From: Tolypothrix sp. FACHB-123
GTDB lineage: Bacteria; Cyanobacteriota; Cyanobacteriia; Cyanobacteriales; Nostocaceae
Assembly (NCBI RefSeq): GCF_014697075.1
Contig: NZ_JACJRE010000004.1
Span: forward strand, 186,001 to 250,000
Direction of reading: 5' to 3'
Length of the DNA: 64,000 nt
In this document: piece after piece, positions 17,089 through 27,852 of the stretch
How positions within the stretch are numbered: the stretch's first letter is position 1
How the letters are laid out: every line of letters begins with the position of its first letter
Notes under the pieces: model-generated
What the model was told of the DNA's origin: nothing
Database searches by the model: none
The model's input: only the letters and a program-made list of their open reading frames with translations
Translations under genes and position numbers: made by a program

Positions 17089-18171
17089 TTAGACTGTTGG
17101 AGTTAGCGATTGCACTCTTGGTTCAGATTGCCAATCTAATGGATTCCAAACCCTATCTTCTAAGGCCATTTGCTCAATTAAACTGGCTAATCTTAAAGCT
17201 TTTAAAGCTTGTTCCCCACCAACTGAAGGTTGATTTCCACCATGTACGCAGTTCACAAAATGTTCTAGTTCTGCACTTAGAGGTTGAACATTAGTAGTAT
17301 AAACTTTCTCAATTACACCATCCTGGCGATAAAGTACTTGCCGAGGATCGTTGAGAGAATTGTGATTTGTTTGGCGGTGAATCAAAATTTCATTTTTGAG
17401 AAAATCCGCTTCAGTAAAGGAATTTTTGCAATGGGCAACAATCCGCCGGATTTTACGATGAGTGACTTTGCTTGCAGTTAAAGTTGCTACAATACCATTA
17501 GCGAATCCTAAGGTGGCAGTCACGTAATCTAAATAACCAGAGTCTAATGCACGGGTTCCACTAGCAGTTAACTTGACAACTGGAGAGGCAGCTAATTCCA
17601 GAAGTAGGTCAATGTCATGGATCATTAAATCCAGCACCACAGATACATCATTTGCCCGATCTGAATAAGGACTCATGCGATGGGCTTCGAGCGCTAATAA
17701 ATCCTCAGTTTTCAGCACTTTGCTCAGTTCCCTAAATGCGGGATTGAAGCGTTCAATGTGACCTACTTGGAGAATACACTGAGATTCAGCAGCGGCATTC
17801 ACGAGGGATTCTGCCTCAGAAATACTGGCAGCAATTGGTTTTTCAATTAAAACGTGAATTCCTGCTAACAAACAGTTAATGCCCACAGCGTAATGCAAGC
17901 GGGTAGGAACGGCAATGCAAACCGCTTCTACATGGGGTAGTAAGTCACAGTAATCTTCAAAAAATTTGACTTTGTATTTGCTAGCGGTTTCTAATCCTCG
18001 CTCGACGTTAATATCGGAAACCCCCACCAGTTCAACATCTTTCATTGAACTCAGGACTCGGGTATGATGTTGCCCCATGTTACCCACTCCAATTACGCCT
18101 ATGCGAATTGGTCGTGGTTGGTTGCGCTGTGTGTATGGATTTGGTTCTGCCACTGACATGCTATCTTGCAC
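17089..18171 (-). CDS. Gfo/Idh/MocA family oxidoreductase
   Basis: A predicted NAD(P)-dependent sugar or cyclitol dehydrogenase. The Rossmann motif IGVIGVGNMGQHH is followed by VCIAVPTRLHY, and EKPIA carries the catalytic lysine of the family; GHIERFNPAFREL marks the C-terminal domain. The GTG at 18171 is taken as the start because GAGGAG lies 9 nt upstream; an ATG at 18159 (MSVAEPN) is a good alternative. The substrate cannot be read by eye. Transcribed alone. Confidence 0.88.
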   Translation of the reverse strand: MQDSMSVAEPNPYTQRNQPRPIRIGVIGVGNMGQHHTRVLSSMKDVELVGVSDINVERGLETASKYKVKFFEDYCDLLPHVEAVCIAVPTRLHYAVGINCLLAGIHVLIEKPIAASISEAESLVNAAAESQCILQVGHIERFNPAFRELSKVLKTEDLLALEAHRMSPYSDRANDVSVVLDLMIHDIDLLLELAASPVVKLTASGTRALDSGYLDYVTATLGFANGIVATLTASKVTHRKIRRIVAHCKNSFTEADFLKNEILIHRQTNHNSLNDPRQVLYRQDGVIEKVYTTNVQPLSAELEHFVNCVHGGNQPSVGGEQALKALRLASLIEQMALEDRVWNPLDWQSEPRVQSLTPTV

Positions 18172-18789
18172 TATGATTCTCTCCTCAACCACCAAATTTA
18201 GAGACGCTACGGTCGTTGGCCTTTATACTTAACTGCCTGTTACGATCCGTCTAAAACCATCCAGATGGTAACATAGAGGTTCTCTTTATGAAGAATTTCA
18301 AAGTTTGTTATGGGTTCCCGCAATCTGAGTGTCTTTTGTATATTCAGTCGATCTTTGATTAATTTTTTACACTTTACACAAAATCCAATATGTCTTTTTA
18401 TTAACTTTATAATCTAAGTAATACCTAAAACTAAATTACTCAATAGGAATTAGGTAATTAATTATCTTGATCGATATCTGATTGACACGATCAGAAGTTA
18501 ATCATTTTTTGTCGGGAAATTTACAAAAAAATCAAAATCACATACTGAGATTAGGTTGGCAATAAAATTGAAATCATCGGGCGATCGCGAATAGTAATGA
18601 GTAATTTAATAATTTTTACATAATTCTCTGTAATACTGACAGATTGTGCAGTGAGATTTTTTGGAGAATCTATTGTAGAGAATGACCTATGAATAGTTGA
18701 GGTCGTAATTGGAAATGCGATCGCTAACATAGGTGCAAAGGTTTGAGTAGTAAAATTTAGCGATTTGAAATCCCAAATTAATAATCCTG
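18172..18789. other. Gene-free region between oxidoreductase and queC
   Basis: About 600 AT-rich bases. It must contain the divergent promoters. I looked for a preQ1-I riboswitch before queC and found no AGAGGTTC/ACCCTC pair in the right arrangement. Nothing else supportable. Confidence 0.5.
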
Positions 18790-19464
18790 ATGAAAGCTGT
18801 AATTCTGTTGTCTGGAGGATTAGACTCTTCCACAATTCTGTACCAAGCTAAGGCTGATGGCTATGAGTGTCACGCCCTTTCTTTTGATTATCGCCAGCGA
18901 CATCAGCGAGAGTTACAGTCTGCCCTATTGGTAGCACAAAAAGCTGGGGTGGCGACTCATCAGATAGTCAACTTTGATTTACGTCAATGGGGTGGTTCAG
19001 CACTGACAGACGATGACATAGATTTACCGCAGGAACGTTCCCTGAGTGAAATGTCGCAAAACATTCCTGTAACTTATGTCCCTGCCAGAAATACGATCTT
19101 TTTAAGTTTTGCCCTCGCTTATGCAGAAACAATCGCCGCAGAACGTGTCTATATAGGTGTTAACGCTTTAGATTACTCTGGTTATCCTGATTGTCGCCCC
19201 GACTATATTCAGGCGATGCAGGAAGTTTTCCGCTTAGGAACTAAGCAAGGACGAGAGGGAGAAGCGATTACTATTGTTGCGCCCTTGATTAACCTGAAAA
19301 AAACCGAAATTATCCAGCTTGGTAATCAACTGGGCGTACCTTGGGAACTCACATGGTCTTGTTACGCTGGTGCCGATGTCGCCTGTGGTGTCTGTGATTC
19401 CTGCCGCCTCAGGCTAGCCGCATTTGCGGAATTAGGCTTAAATGACCCTGTGGCTTATGCTTAG
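18790..19464 (+). CDS. queC: 7-cyano-7-deazaguanine synthase
   Basis: Converts CDG to preQ0 in queuosine synthesis using ATP. 224 residues; the PP-loop LLSGGLDSST at residues 6-15 and the C-terminal zinc site CGVCDSCRLR, with an upstream Cys in WSCYAGAD, are all intact. Transcribed alone; no queD or queE nearby. Confidence 0.96.
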   Translation: MKAVILLSGGLDSSTILYQAKADGYECHALSFDYRQRHQRELQSALLVAQKAGVATHQIVNFDLRQWGGSALTDDDIDLPQERSLSEMSQNIPVTYVPARNTIFLSFALAYAETIAAERVYIGVNALDYSGYPDCRPDYIQAMQEVFRLGTKQGREGEAITIVAPLINLKKTEIIQLGNQLGVPWELTWSCYAGADVACGVCDSCRLRLAAFAELGLNDPVAYA

Positions 19465-19559
19465 TGGTAGGTTGGGGGAATAAGGCAAGTGGGAGGAAGC
19501 AGAGGGGAAAAGTAGACTTGGGGCGTGACGCAGAGAAATAAATAATTCTCAATGCCCAA

Positions 19560-19612
19560 TACCCAATACTTCGACTTCTCCCAAGGGGAGACGCTGCGCG
19601 AACGCTCAGTAC
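19560..19612. repeat. Interspersed repeat (GGGGAGACGCTGCGCGAACGC type)
   Basis: CCCAAGGGGAGACGCTGCGCGAACGC resembles the cluster at 12540-12663 in using CGCTGCGC-type palindromes. It is flanked by CCCAATACCCAATAC and AATGCCCAAC units. Noncoding. Confidence 0.5.
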
Positions 19613-19633
19613 AAGTGCCCAATGCCCAACTCA

Positions 19634-20992
19634 TTAAGTTCCTGTCTCTTCTTTTAGCCGTCGTAGTTGGACTTGGTGCAACCGAGGCCCAACTACTGAA
19701 ACGACGGTAAATTCCAGATTTTGAAAACAGAAAGTTTCACCTTTAGCAGGTAGTTTTTGCAGATGGTACAGCAGAAAACCCCCTAAGGTTTGATATTCCT
19801 TAGCCAAAGGCAAATTTAAATTCAAAATTTCGTTGAGGTCTTCTAAATTAATTTGTGCTTGAACAAGAAATGTTTGCTCATCTAACATTTGGATGAGTAG
19901 ATCTTCAGTGCTATCAAGTACACCTGCATCGCCAATAATTTCGGCAATGACATCTTGAAGTGTCACCAAGCCGACAATTCCGCCAAATTCATTCACTACC
20001 ATCACCATAGCGGGTTTCTCCTGCTGCATCATCGGCAAGAGTTCGCTTAAGGGGGTGTGTTCTGGAACAAAGCTAGCTGGACGCATCCAAGGTTGAATCG
20101 ATGATTTTAAAGTTAGCTTACCTACAGCTAAAGGCTGCGCCATGTCTTTGAAGTAAGCAATCCCGCGAATATCATCTAAAGAGTCGCCGATGATAGGGTA
20201 GCGGGAATGACCAGTATCAACCATTTCTTGAAGGAATTGCTCAAAGGTAGCGTCTTTAGGTAAAGCGACGATGCTGGTGCGGGGAATCATTACTTCTTGC
20301 ACCATAACATCGCCAAATTCAAAGATGTTATTCAGTAATTCTCGCTCGGAACGCTGTAAACCAGTGGATTCTCGTTCTGTAGAGATAATTAGCTGCAATT
20401 CTTCAGGGGTGACAGGTGGTCTCCAGCCTTGACCAGTGTATTCAATGCCGAACAATCTTAACAGCCAGCGATTTGATTGGTTAAGAATCCAGATGAAGGG
20501 GCTGAAAAAACGCACGATCGCTTTTACAGAAGGCCCTAAAAATCTGGCTAGCTGTTCTGAGTACAGCATTGCTACTGATTTAGGACACAGTTCTCCTAAA
20601 ACAATTTGTAAATAGGCAATCAAAAAGAAAGCGATGGGGATAGAGAGAGAATGAGCGATAAACAGACTCATTTCTTCAGGTAAAGGCCAGGATTTCAACC
20701 ATGCATCTACCAACAGCACAATTGTGTTTTCGCCAATCCAGCCTAATGCCAAACTAGAAAGGGTAATGCCTAACTGGGTGGTAGATAGCAGGCGATCGAT
20801 ACTACGCTGTAACATTTCTACAGCGATCGCGGGAATGTCACCAGCTTGGACTAACTGATGGATACGCGATCGCCTCACTGTCACCATTGAAAACTCGGCT
20901 GTGACAAAAAAAGCATTGATGGTAATCAGTAGCAAAACTGATAACAATCGCAGCCCCACATCTGTCCAAATTAAACTAGGAAAACCACTCAC
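19634..20992 (-). CDS. CNNM/CorC (HlyC-like) transporter protein with CBS domains
   Basis: From the GTG at 20992 about 452 residues; a TTG at 21103 would add 37 unlikely residues. DUF21 (CNNM) membrane domain with several hydrophobic helices near the N-terminus (LRLLSVLLLITINAFFVTAEF), then the linker MVQEVMIPRTSIVAL leading to a CBS pair (PIIGDSLDDIRGIAYFKD; VNEFGGIVGLVTLQDVIAE) and a C-terminal CorC_HlyC domain ending near LHQVQLRRL. The family is linked to Mg2+/Co2+ efflux; direct ion evidence is lacking here. Confidence 0.88.
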   Translation of the reverse strand: MSGFPSLIWTDVGLRLLSVLLLITINAFFVTAEFSMVTVRRSRIHQLVQAGDIPAIAVEMLQRSIDRLLSTTQLGITLSSLALGWIGENTIVLLVDAWLKSWPLPEEMSLFIAHSLSIPIAFFLIAYLQIVLGELCPKSVAMLYSEQLARFLGPSVKAIVRFFSPFIWILNQSNRWLLRLFGIEYTGQGWRPPVTPEELQLIISTERESTGLQRSERELLNNIFEFGDVMVQEVMIPRTSIVALPKDATFEQFLQEMVDTGHSRYPIIGDSLDDIRGIAYFKDMAQPLAVGKLTLKSSIQPWMRPASFVPEHTPLSELLPMMQQEKPAMVMVVNEFGGIVGLVTLQDVIAEIIGDAGVLDSTEDLLIQMLDEQTFLVQAQINLEDLNEILNLNLPLAKEYQTLGGFLLYHLQKLPAKGETFCFQNLEFTVVSVVGPRLHQVQLRRLKEETGT

Positions 20993-21197
20993 CGCTACAG
21001 CTCGTGTACAACTTATGCACCCACTCTTGGATTGGCAATTTGAGATTTGGGAATTAGGGATGGTGGTTGCGATCGTTCCCCAGTTCCCAATACTACAAAA
21101 CAACAGTTACTTGACCAAGGAACTTGCTCACTCTAATAGCTTTAACATCGCCATACCAATCTCAAATTTCCCATCCCTATATTCACAATTGCCTGGT

Positions 21198-21899
21198 TTA
21201 TTTTTCTACAGGAATATTCGACACTTCCAACTTTAATTCTTGAGCAGGATAGTCTGTCAACGACAGAGAAATCTTACTGACATCATCAAGTAAAGCTGTG
21301 GGAATGCTCACTGTACCAGAAAACGTTGGCCCGTTAGCTGGTAATTCTGCTGGTAAACCCTCAGTACTCGCGCTGAGAGTACGTCCTTTATCATCGGTAA
21401 CATCCAAGAAACTATAAAGGAACCTCACAGAATCAGCACCTTTATTCTGCATTTTCACTCTCAAGAGTAAATCTCCCCCAGAATAGCGTGCAGATTGGAC
21501 AGCGAAAGTTACACCTTTATTTTCAGCCGTAACGGGAAATCCTTTTTGGGGTTTTTCCTCAGCTACTTCTGAAGGCTTTTCTTCTGGCTTCTGCTGACTA
21601 TTATTAGTCTCCTCTTCATCTTCATCTAGTTTTTCGGATTTAGCAGCTTTGGTTTTACCTTCAATCCGTGCCTTGACAATTTTCAGTATTTCTTCTTCTC
21701 TTAATAGTACTAAACTACCGGGTTGGGAGTTCGAGGATTTACTGCTAGTAAATTTACTTGTGGGACGACCATCTGGGGTTGTTACACCTTTAAGTGCTGA
21801 ACTCCCTAAGGTGAACCCCCAAAATGCACTAACAGATCCTGCTCCCAACATCAGGGTTAACAAAATTAACGTAAGAAGTACAGTGGAATTTAGTTTCAT
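21198..21899 (-). CDS. Membrane-anchored/secreted protein, unknown
   Basis: About 233 residues from ATG at 21899 (MKLNSTVLLTLILL). A signal-like hydrophobic segment (residues 6-26) is followed by a Ser/Lys-rich linker with an acidic/Glu-Lys stretch (EDEEETNNSQQKPEEKPSE) and a C-terminal beta-rich domain (GVTFAVQSARYSGGDLLLRV...) resembling DUF4352-like immunoglobulin folds. Likely periplasmic. No family is firmly recognised. A TTG/GTG extension upstream (7 codons) is possible but less likely. Confidence 0.65.
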   Translation of the reverse strand: MKLNSTVLLTLILLTLMLGAGSVSAFWGFTLGSSALKGVTTPDGRPTSKFTSSKSSNSQPGSLVLLREEEILKIVKARIEGKTKAAKSEKLDEDEEETNNSQQKPEEKPSEVAEEKPQKGFPVTAENKGVTFAVQSARYSGGDLLLRVKMQNKGADSVRFLYSFLDVTDDKGRTLSASTEGLPAELPANGPTFSGTVSIPTALLDDVSKISLSLTDYPAQELKLEVSNIPVEK

Positions 21900-22200
21900 C
21901 GCTCTTGCGCTGTTGCCCAATCAGGCTAGTTTATTTAAAAAACGTTTTTAGGCTGTTGACCTTGCCAATTTTAGACTCTAGATTACCAATTTGAGATTTT
22001 TTTGCTTGATACCTCATTAAAGCCGGAGTGCCATTAACCTGCACATCAGCGTATTCACCAAGTTTCAAGCTCTATCCATTCATCGGCAGGGTCAATCCAA
22101 AATCCAAAATCAGTTGACATCAATCCTTATAAGAACTTAATCAATATTAGTCTGGACTATTTCATAATTAAATTATGTAGTAAAAAAATCTGCTAAACTA
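21900..22200. other. Gene-free stretch before the tRNA gene
   Basis: About 300 bases with no coding signal. The minus-strand leader of the preceding gene lies at its left; the tRNA promoter starts just after it. Confidence 0.45.
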
Positions 22201-22228
22201 TTCTCAATGGTACAAAAGCTAGTATAAT
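22201..22228 (+). promoter_or_regulatory. tRNA promoter
   Basis: A perfect -10 TATAAT at 22223-22228 with a weak -35 (TTCTCA, 22201-22206) 16 bp upstream. The predicted start is about 22235, 15 bp before the mature tRNA. Confidence 0.5.
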
Positions 22229-22249
22229 CAGGCTACAATAAAAATCCGC

Positions 22250-22322
22250 CCAGGGTTGGCCGAGCGGTTGAGGCAGCGAACTCATAATTCGCCCAAGGCA
22301 GGTTCAACTCCTGCACCCTGGA
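22250..22322 (+). tRNA. tRNA with CAT anticodon (tRNA-Met or, more likely, tRNA-Ile2)
   Basis: A complete cloverleaf: acceptor CCAGGGT/ACCCTGG, D-arm GCC...GGC, anticodon stem GCGAA/TTCGC with loop CTCATAA, T-arm GCAGG/CCTGC and discriminator A. The CAT anticodon is read as Met by default, but the lack of the three G-C pairs of the initiator anticodon stem excludes tRNA-fMet. The loop CTCATAA with the D- and T-arm sequence is like chloroplast trnI-CAU, in which C34 becomes lysidine and decodes AUA. Assignment to Ile2 is therefore favoured but not proven. No CCA is encoded. Confidence 0.85.
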
Positions 22323-22413
22323 TTTAAAAATTAATAAAATTTGAGTGCTGAGCTAGTATCAGCAGTCAGCACTAAGCAATCCTACCGCGGCAATCTAACC
22401 GTACAATTAAATT

Positions 22414-22827
22414 TTAAAAGCGGAACTCCGTGCCGACTTTTAAACGTTCAGCATTGCTGCGGGGAGACATGAGAATTGATGTACCGTAAGGATTAGGTAA
22501 ATCTGGGGTACGCAGATAGGGATCGTTGGTAGCTTGCTGTGTCAGCATATCCCGATAAATACCATTTACCAATTCGCCATCACGGGCAATTTCGTTTTCT
22601 GGAAAAGTGTTGGAAAATGACCCAGCACCGAGAAAAGAGTCTAACTGCCGTTTTAAACTACGATTATCATAGAAATTCGGGTTATGGCGAAAATAAGCTC
22701 GCTCCATCGCATCACTGTTTGTTTCATAATTGGATGTTGTGGTTTGAGCTTTGCTAACTGAAGGAAAAGCAATAGTAGTAGCTACCAGTACTAGAAAAAT
22801 ACTAGAAGGTCGAAGTTTTATACCCAT
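22414..22827 (-). CDS. Small exported protein, unknown
   Basis: About 137 residues. The second ATG (22827) is chosen because GAGGAG sits 8 nt upstream; the ATG at 22833 is only 2 nt from it. A clear signal peptide (IFLVLVATTIAFPSVSKA) with a cleavage site after SKA or nearby. The mature part has no Cys and is rich in Asn/Arg (NPNFYDNRSLKRQL). No family is recognised. The tRNA lies on its other side on the opposite strand. Confidence 0.65.
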   Translation of the reverse strand: MGIKLRPSSIFLVLVATTIAFPSVSKAQTTTSNYETNSDAMERAYFRHNPNFYDNRSLKRQLDSFLGAGSFSNTFPENEIARDGELVNGIYRDMLTQQATNDPYLRTPDLPNPYGTSILMSPRSNAERLKVGTEFRF

Positions 22828-22928
22828 ATTCATGACTCCTCAAATTTTGGGCGAATCTTAATTTATGCTTAAATTCAGAACCCCGATTGGTTCAACCTTT
22901 GGTGTAGCACAATAATTAACCTCTTGTA

Positions 22929-23549
22929 ATGACTTATTCTACTGAAACCGACAACTTATCCAATATTTGGGCGGCTACTGCTGACTTGACTACGCTGCGC
23001 CAAAATTTACTAGATTTATTCTGTCAACTGGCTTATCAAGAGGGTGATTTTATTCTTTCTTCTGGGTTACGTAGTACTTACTACGTCAACAAGACACAAG
23101 TAACGCTACATCCCCAAGGCGCTTTAGCTGTAGGTAGACTACTTTTTCCTTTATTACCGGGCGATACCCAAGCCGTAGCTGGTTTAACATTGGGTGCTGA
23201 CCCAATTGTGACAGCAGTTAGTGTAGTTTCTGTGTATGAAAATCGACCAATTCCGGCACTGATTATTCGTAAAGAAGCCAAAGGTTATGGAACCAAGGCT
23301 TATATTGAAGGGCCGAGTTTGCCAGAAGGTGCAAAAGTTGTAGTGTTGGAAGATGTGGTGACAACTGGACAATCTGCTTTGAAAGCTGTTAATCGTCTCC
23401 AAGAAGCAGGTTATACCGTAGAGCAAGTAATTGCACTAGTAGACAGATTGCAAGGAGGCGCAGAGTTATATCAGTCAGCAGGGTTAAAGTTTACAACGTT
23501 ATTTTCGATTGAGGAAATTCAGAAGCGGTATCGGGAATTAGGAAGTTAG
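22929..23549 (+). CDS. pyrE: Orotate phosphoribosyltransferase
   Basis: Joins orotate to PRPP to give OMP in pyrimidine synthesis. 206 residues with the PRPP-binding loop VVVLEDVVTTGQSALKA, the substrate motif FILSSGLRSTYYVN and RKEAKGYGT. The N-terminal ~20 residues (MTYSTETDNLSNIW) extend beyond the E. coli form. No operon partner: the next gene is 108 bp downstream. Confidence 0.95.
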   Translation: MTYSTETDNLSNIWAATADLTTLRQNLLDLFCQLAYQEGDFILSSGLRSTYYVNKTQVTLHPQGALAVGRLLFPLLPGDTQAVAGLTLGADPIVTAVSVVSVYENRPIPALIIRKEAKGYGTKAYIEGPSLPEGAKVVVLEDVVTTGQSALKAVNRLQEAGYTVEQVIALVDRLQGGAELYQSAGLKFTTLFSIEEIQKRYRELGS

Positions 23550-23657
23550 TTGACTGATGCAAGATGCGATCGCAATTTTACTTTGTTGGTAATTAGCCGA
23601 TCAAGAGTGCGATCGCATTTTTGATATTGTGAATAATTTCTCTGCATCTACAAATCA

Positions 23658-24503
23658 ATGACAAAATCCGCAGACGTTAGCACAAAACGCTTAATTAGCC
23701 TCGCACCAGATAACTGGGTAAAGTGGGTTACAGGAATTCCTGATATTATCGCAGGTGAAATACTCAATTCAGAATTTCAATGTATTAGTCGAGAAAGTGA
23801 CGTTTTAATTCGGGCGAAAAATCCCCAGTATGGTAATTTTTTAGTTCTCAATGAACTACAACTGCGTCCCACGCCAGAAATGCCTAGAAGAATGCGTGCT
23901 TATGCCGCACTTGCAGAAGAAAAATATAAATTACTAACATATCCTGTATTAATTAATATTCTGAAAACTGGCGATGCAGAAATACCTACAAGTTATGAAA
24001 CCAATATTGCAGGTTTGCGAGCAATTCAAGATTATCGCGTCATCAATTTGTGGGAAGTTGATGTAAATATTGCTTTTGAACAGCCTTTACCATCTTTACT
24101 ACCTTTTGTGCCAATTCTTAAAGGTGGTGAAAACGAATCAATCATTAGAGAAGCCTTAAGAATTCTCCGGGATGACGAACAGCTAAACCAACTTGAGACG
24201 GTTTTAGCATTTTTTGCTACGTTTGTATTAGAAAGCGCCCTAGTTCAAGAAATCATGAGGTGGGATATGGCTGTATTACGCGAATCGCCTTGGTATCAAG
24301 AAATTGAGCAGCGTGGAGTCGAACGCGGACGACGGGAAGAGTTATTTTCCAGTATTGAATTACTATTAGAGATGAAGTTTGGTAGCGAAGGTTTAGAATT
24401 GATGCCAATAATATCTCACATTAATGATTTAGAAAGATTAAAATCAATTCAACAAGCAATTAAAACTGCTAATTCAGTTGAGGATTTACGACAAATTATT
24501 TAG
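23658..24503 (+). CDS. Rpn-family PD-(D/E)XK nuclease-like protein
   Basis: 281 residues of the Rpn/YhgA-like (PDDEXK_2/DUF4351-related) type common in Nostoc. A catalytic-core-like pattern is seen near residues 45-80: ESDVLIRAKN (Asp), then VLNELQLRP (E-x-Q). A charged helical C-terminus (RGVERGRREELFSSIELLLEMKFG) follows, as is usual. Such proteins are linked to recombination or remnants of transposition. Codon use and HIP1 context are like the neighbours, so recent transfer is not evident. Cellular role unknown. Confidence 0.75.
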   Translation: MTKSADVSTKRLISLAPDNWVKWVTGIPDIIAGEILNSEFQCISRESDVLIRAKNPQYGNFLVLNELQLRPTPEMPRRMRAYAALAEEKYKLLTYPVLINILKTGDAEIPTSYETNIAGLRAIQDYRVINLWEVDVNIAFEQPLPSLLPFVPILKGGENESIIREALRILRDDEQLNQLETVLAFFATFVLESALVQEIMRWDMAVLRESPWYQEIEQRGVERGRREELFSSIELLLEMKFGSEGLELMPIISHINDLERLKSIQQAIKTANSVEDLRQII

Positions 24504-24548
24504 TCTTGGATCAGTTAATTTATAATAACTTCACCAACGAATGTATAA

Positions 24549-25253
24549 CTAAGCAGTATGCATCGGAATTCGTTGTTCTCGGCAAGTCCGTTCATAAATA
24601 CTATCTAGTTCTACTGGTAAACAAATTTCACCATGCAACCACAATGGTAAAGTAGGTAGCATACCGCCGATATTCAGTTTTTCTTGCCAAATATCTAGTT
24701 TATACTGCCCATTTTGTTGGATAGGTCGATAAGCAGTAGCATAAAGTTCAGCATTAAAAAGCAATGCATTATTTTCTGCGACACGGGTTAATAATTCATT
24801 GTGTAGATTTGTCTTCCTTTCTGTTACAACATCAACAATTACTAAACCAATACCCTGTCGTAAATAGGTTTCACATTTAGAAACAAAAGCATTTCGATGA
24901 CTAGAACGGTCTTTATTAGCAGGACTGACTAATTCTATTGCTCCGGCTAAAATTGGGCCAGCCTCAGTATTAAAAATATTTACTTCTACTGTTTCATCTG
25001 TCGGTAGAAAAGCTATTGTTTGCGCAGGTGGTGGCGGACTCCAAATATTATAAATATTTTTTGATTCCTGCCATGACTCTTCAAACGCTGCTATATCAAT
25101 TTCAATGCCAAATTGTACATTTGGTTCAGCAAAATAACCTTCTGGCAATTTAGCATTTAAATCAGATGCAATATAAGTCGCCCAAGCATTATGAAATGCG
25201 TGCCAGTGACGGCGAATTGAGAGTGGTGGACGAAAATGGTCTTGCAGCATCAT
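24549..25253 (-). CDS. DUF4058 family protein
   Basis: 234 residues; the N-terminus (LQDHFRPPLSIRRHWHAFHNAWA) and the GAIELVSPANKDRSSHRNAFVSKCETYL pattern (quoted in pieces: GAIELVSPANK, RNAFVSKCETYL) with VDVV and Y-rich end are those of the DUF4058 family abundant in Nostoc. The conserved E...N-K and D-VV resemble a nuclease-like core, but function is unknown. It converges with the Rpn-type gene, ending 45 bp from it. Confidence 0.7.
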   Translation of the reverse strand: MMLQDHFRPPLSIRRHWHAFHNAWATYIASDLNAKLPEGYFAEPNVQFGIEIDIAAFEESWQESKNIYNIWSPPPPAQTIAFLPTDETVEVNIFNTEAGPILAGAIELVSPANKDRSSHRNAFVSKCETYLRQGIGLVIVDVVTERKTNLHNELLTRVAENNALLFNAELYATAYRPIQQNGQYKLDIWQEKLNIGGMLPTLPLWLHGEICLPVELDSIYERTCREQRIPMHTA

Positions 25254-25498
25254 GTTTGATAAAATGGGTTGCGAAAAGGTTTAAATAAATATTGAGTCGT
25301 CGCCGTTTTTTAATAAACATAAAGGTAAATTATCCTGAGATTGAGAAGTAAATGGTTCAAAGCAAAGATCAATTTATTGAACTTCACTTTTGACTTTTTC
25401 GCTTTTTTAATAGTTCCTATAAGTGCTAATAATTCTTCTAAATATTCTTTAACAAATTAGTCGTGAGATTGAGAGTCATTAAGATTTAAGCAGATACG

Positions 25499-25678
25499 TT
25501 AATTAAAATTTTTATTGAATAATTGTTTAGCCTGTTCATAAACTTCAAGAGTAATTACAGATATACTATTCTCCTGATCATAATTTTCAATCTTTTTACG
25601 TGCAAAAGGACGAACAAAAAAAGGAATTTCTTTAATTTTCACTTCTGCTTCAGCAGTCCATTTAATTGGTTCACTCAT
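25499..25678 (-). CDS. Small PCP_red-domain protein
   Basis: 59 residues from the ATG at 25678 (an upstream start at 25690 adds MSKF). The sequence (IKWTAEAEVKIKEIPFFVRPFARKKIE) is the short C-terminal domain found in light-independent protochlorophyllide reductase subunit B (ChlB/BchB), here as a free protein. Free-standing versions are common in cyanobacteria with unknown role; ties to iron-sulfur or tetrapyrrole enzymes are inference. It lies between the DUF4058 gene and thiC. Confidence 0.7.
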   Translation of the reverse strand: MSEPIKWTAEAEVKIKEIPFFVRPFARKKIENYDQENSISVITLEVYEQAKQLFNKNFN

Positions 25679-25815
25679 AAATTTTGACAATTTTAAATAT
25701 TATTTTGCGAATTGGTCATGAAATTGGCGAGTCATTGAAGTAAAAATATTTTCATCTCATTTTATATTTGAGATCCCCAAATTATTCAAAAATTGGGGAT
25801 CTTATTGTTTAGGTT

Positions 25816-27287
<1,472 letters not shown>

Positions 27288-27520
27288 TGGATGTAGATTG
27301 TACCATTTTGCTTATAGCTGGAAGCAAGGCTGTTAACAATTCCTGAGGTGAAATAAAAAGCTGTTAACCATCAACTACCATAGAGCGATCGCTTTTTTCA
27401 AACTCTAAGTATATGAATTGTCAACCAGCAGATGGATGATTTTTCTAGCCAATCCTCATTTTTTCCTCATTTTTAATTGCTAGAAACAACATTAGGTATA
27501 CATTGAACCTATACAGTATT
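27288..27520 (+). other. Gene-free stretch upstream of an orphan terminator
   Basis: No ORF. Contains a HIP1 site and AT-rich DNA; CTATACAGTATT directly precedes the terminator. If a promoter lies here (a weak TTGCTA...TAGGTATAC pair is near 27478-27502), the product would be an sRNA of under 100 nt. Confidence 0.35.
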
Positions 27521-27546
27521 CCCCGACTGTTGCGTCGGGGTTTTTT
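27521..27546 (+). terminator. Strong orphan Rho-independent terminator
   Basis: CCCCGAC-TGTTGC-GTCGGGG followed by TTTTTT. No plus-strand gene lies upstream (thiC runs the other way), so it marks an unannotated short transcript. Confidence 0.8.
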
Positions 27547-27852
27547 CTTATAGCTTGATGCGATCGCTTTTTTGACACTTCACCCATACTTGTTGTAAAC
27601 CGTAGGTGCAGGATTATCCGCATCATAAACAATCATGATATTTGTTAGCGGCTGTCTATCAACAATAAAGACCGCCGACATATTTTAGAACTTGGCATAA
27701 TTGATTTTTGAATATATTCTTTTTCTTAGAATGCCCAAAATCGTGCTTTATTCTAGTAAGCCAGTGGAGGGTGTGTCAGGATGATGGGAATGTGGTAAAG
27801 GTGAGGAGAATATGAAAAAGCTGCCTTCCCAATGCCCAATGCCCCATGCCCA

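Noticed and set aside
18172-18789. preQ1 riboswitch before queC
   Set aside because: AGAGGTTC occurs near 18276 but the pairing ACCCTC and the A-rich tail are absent, and it is 500 bp from the gene.
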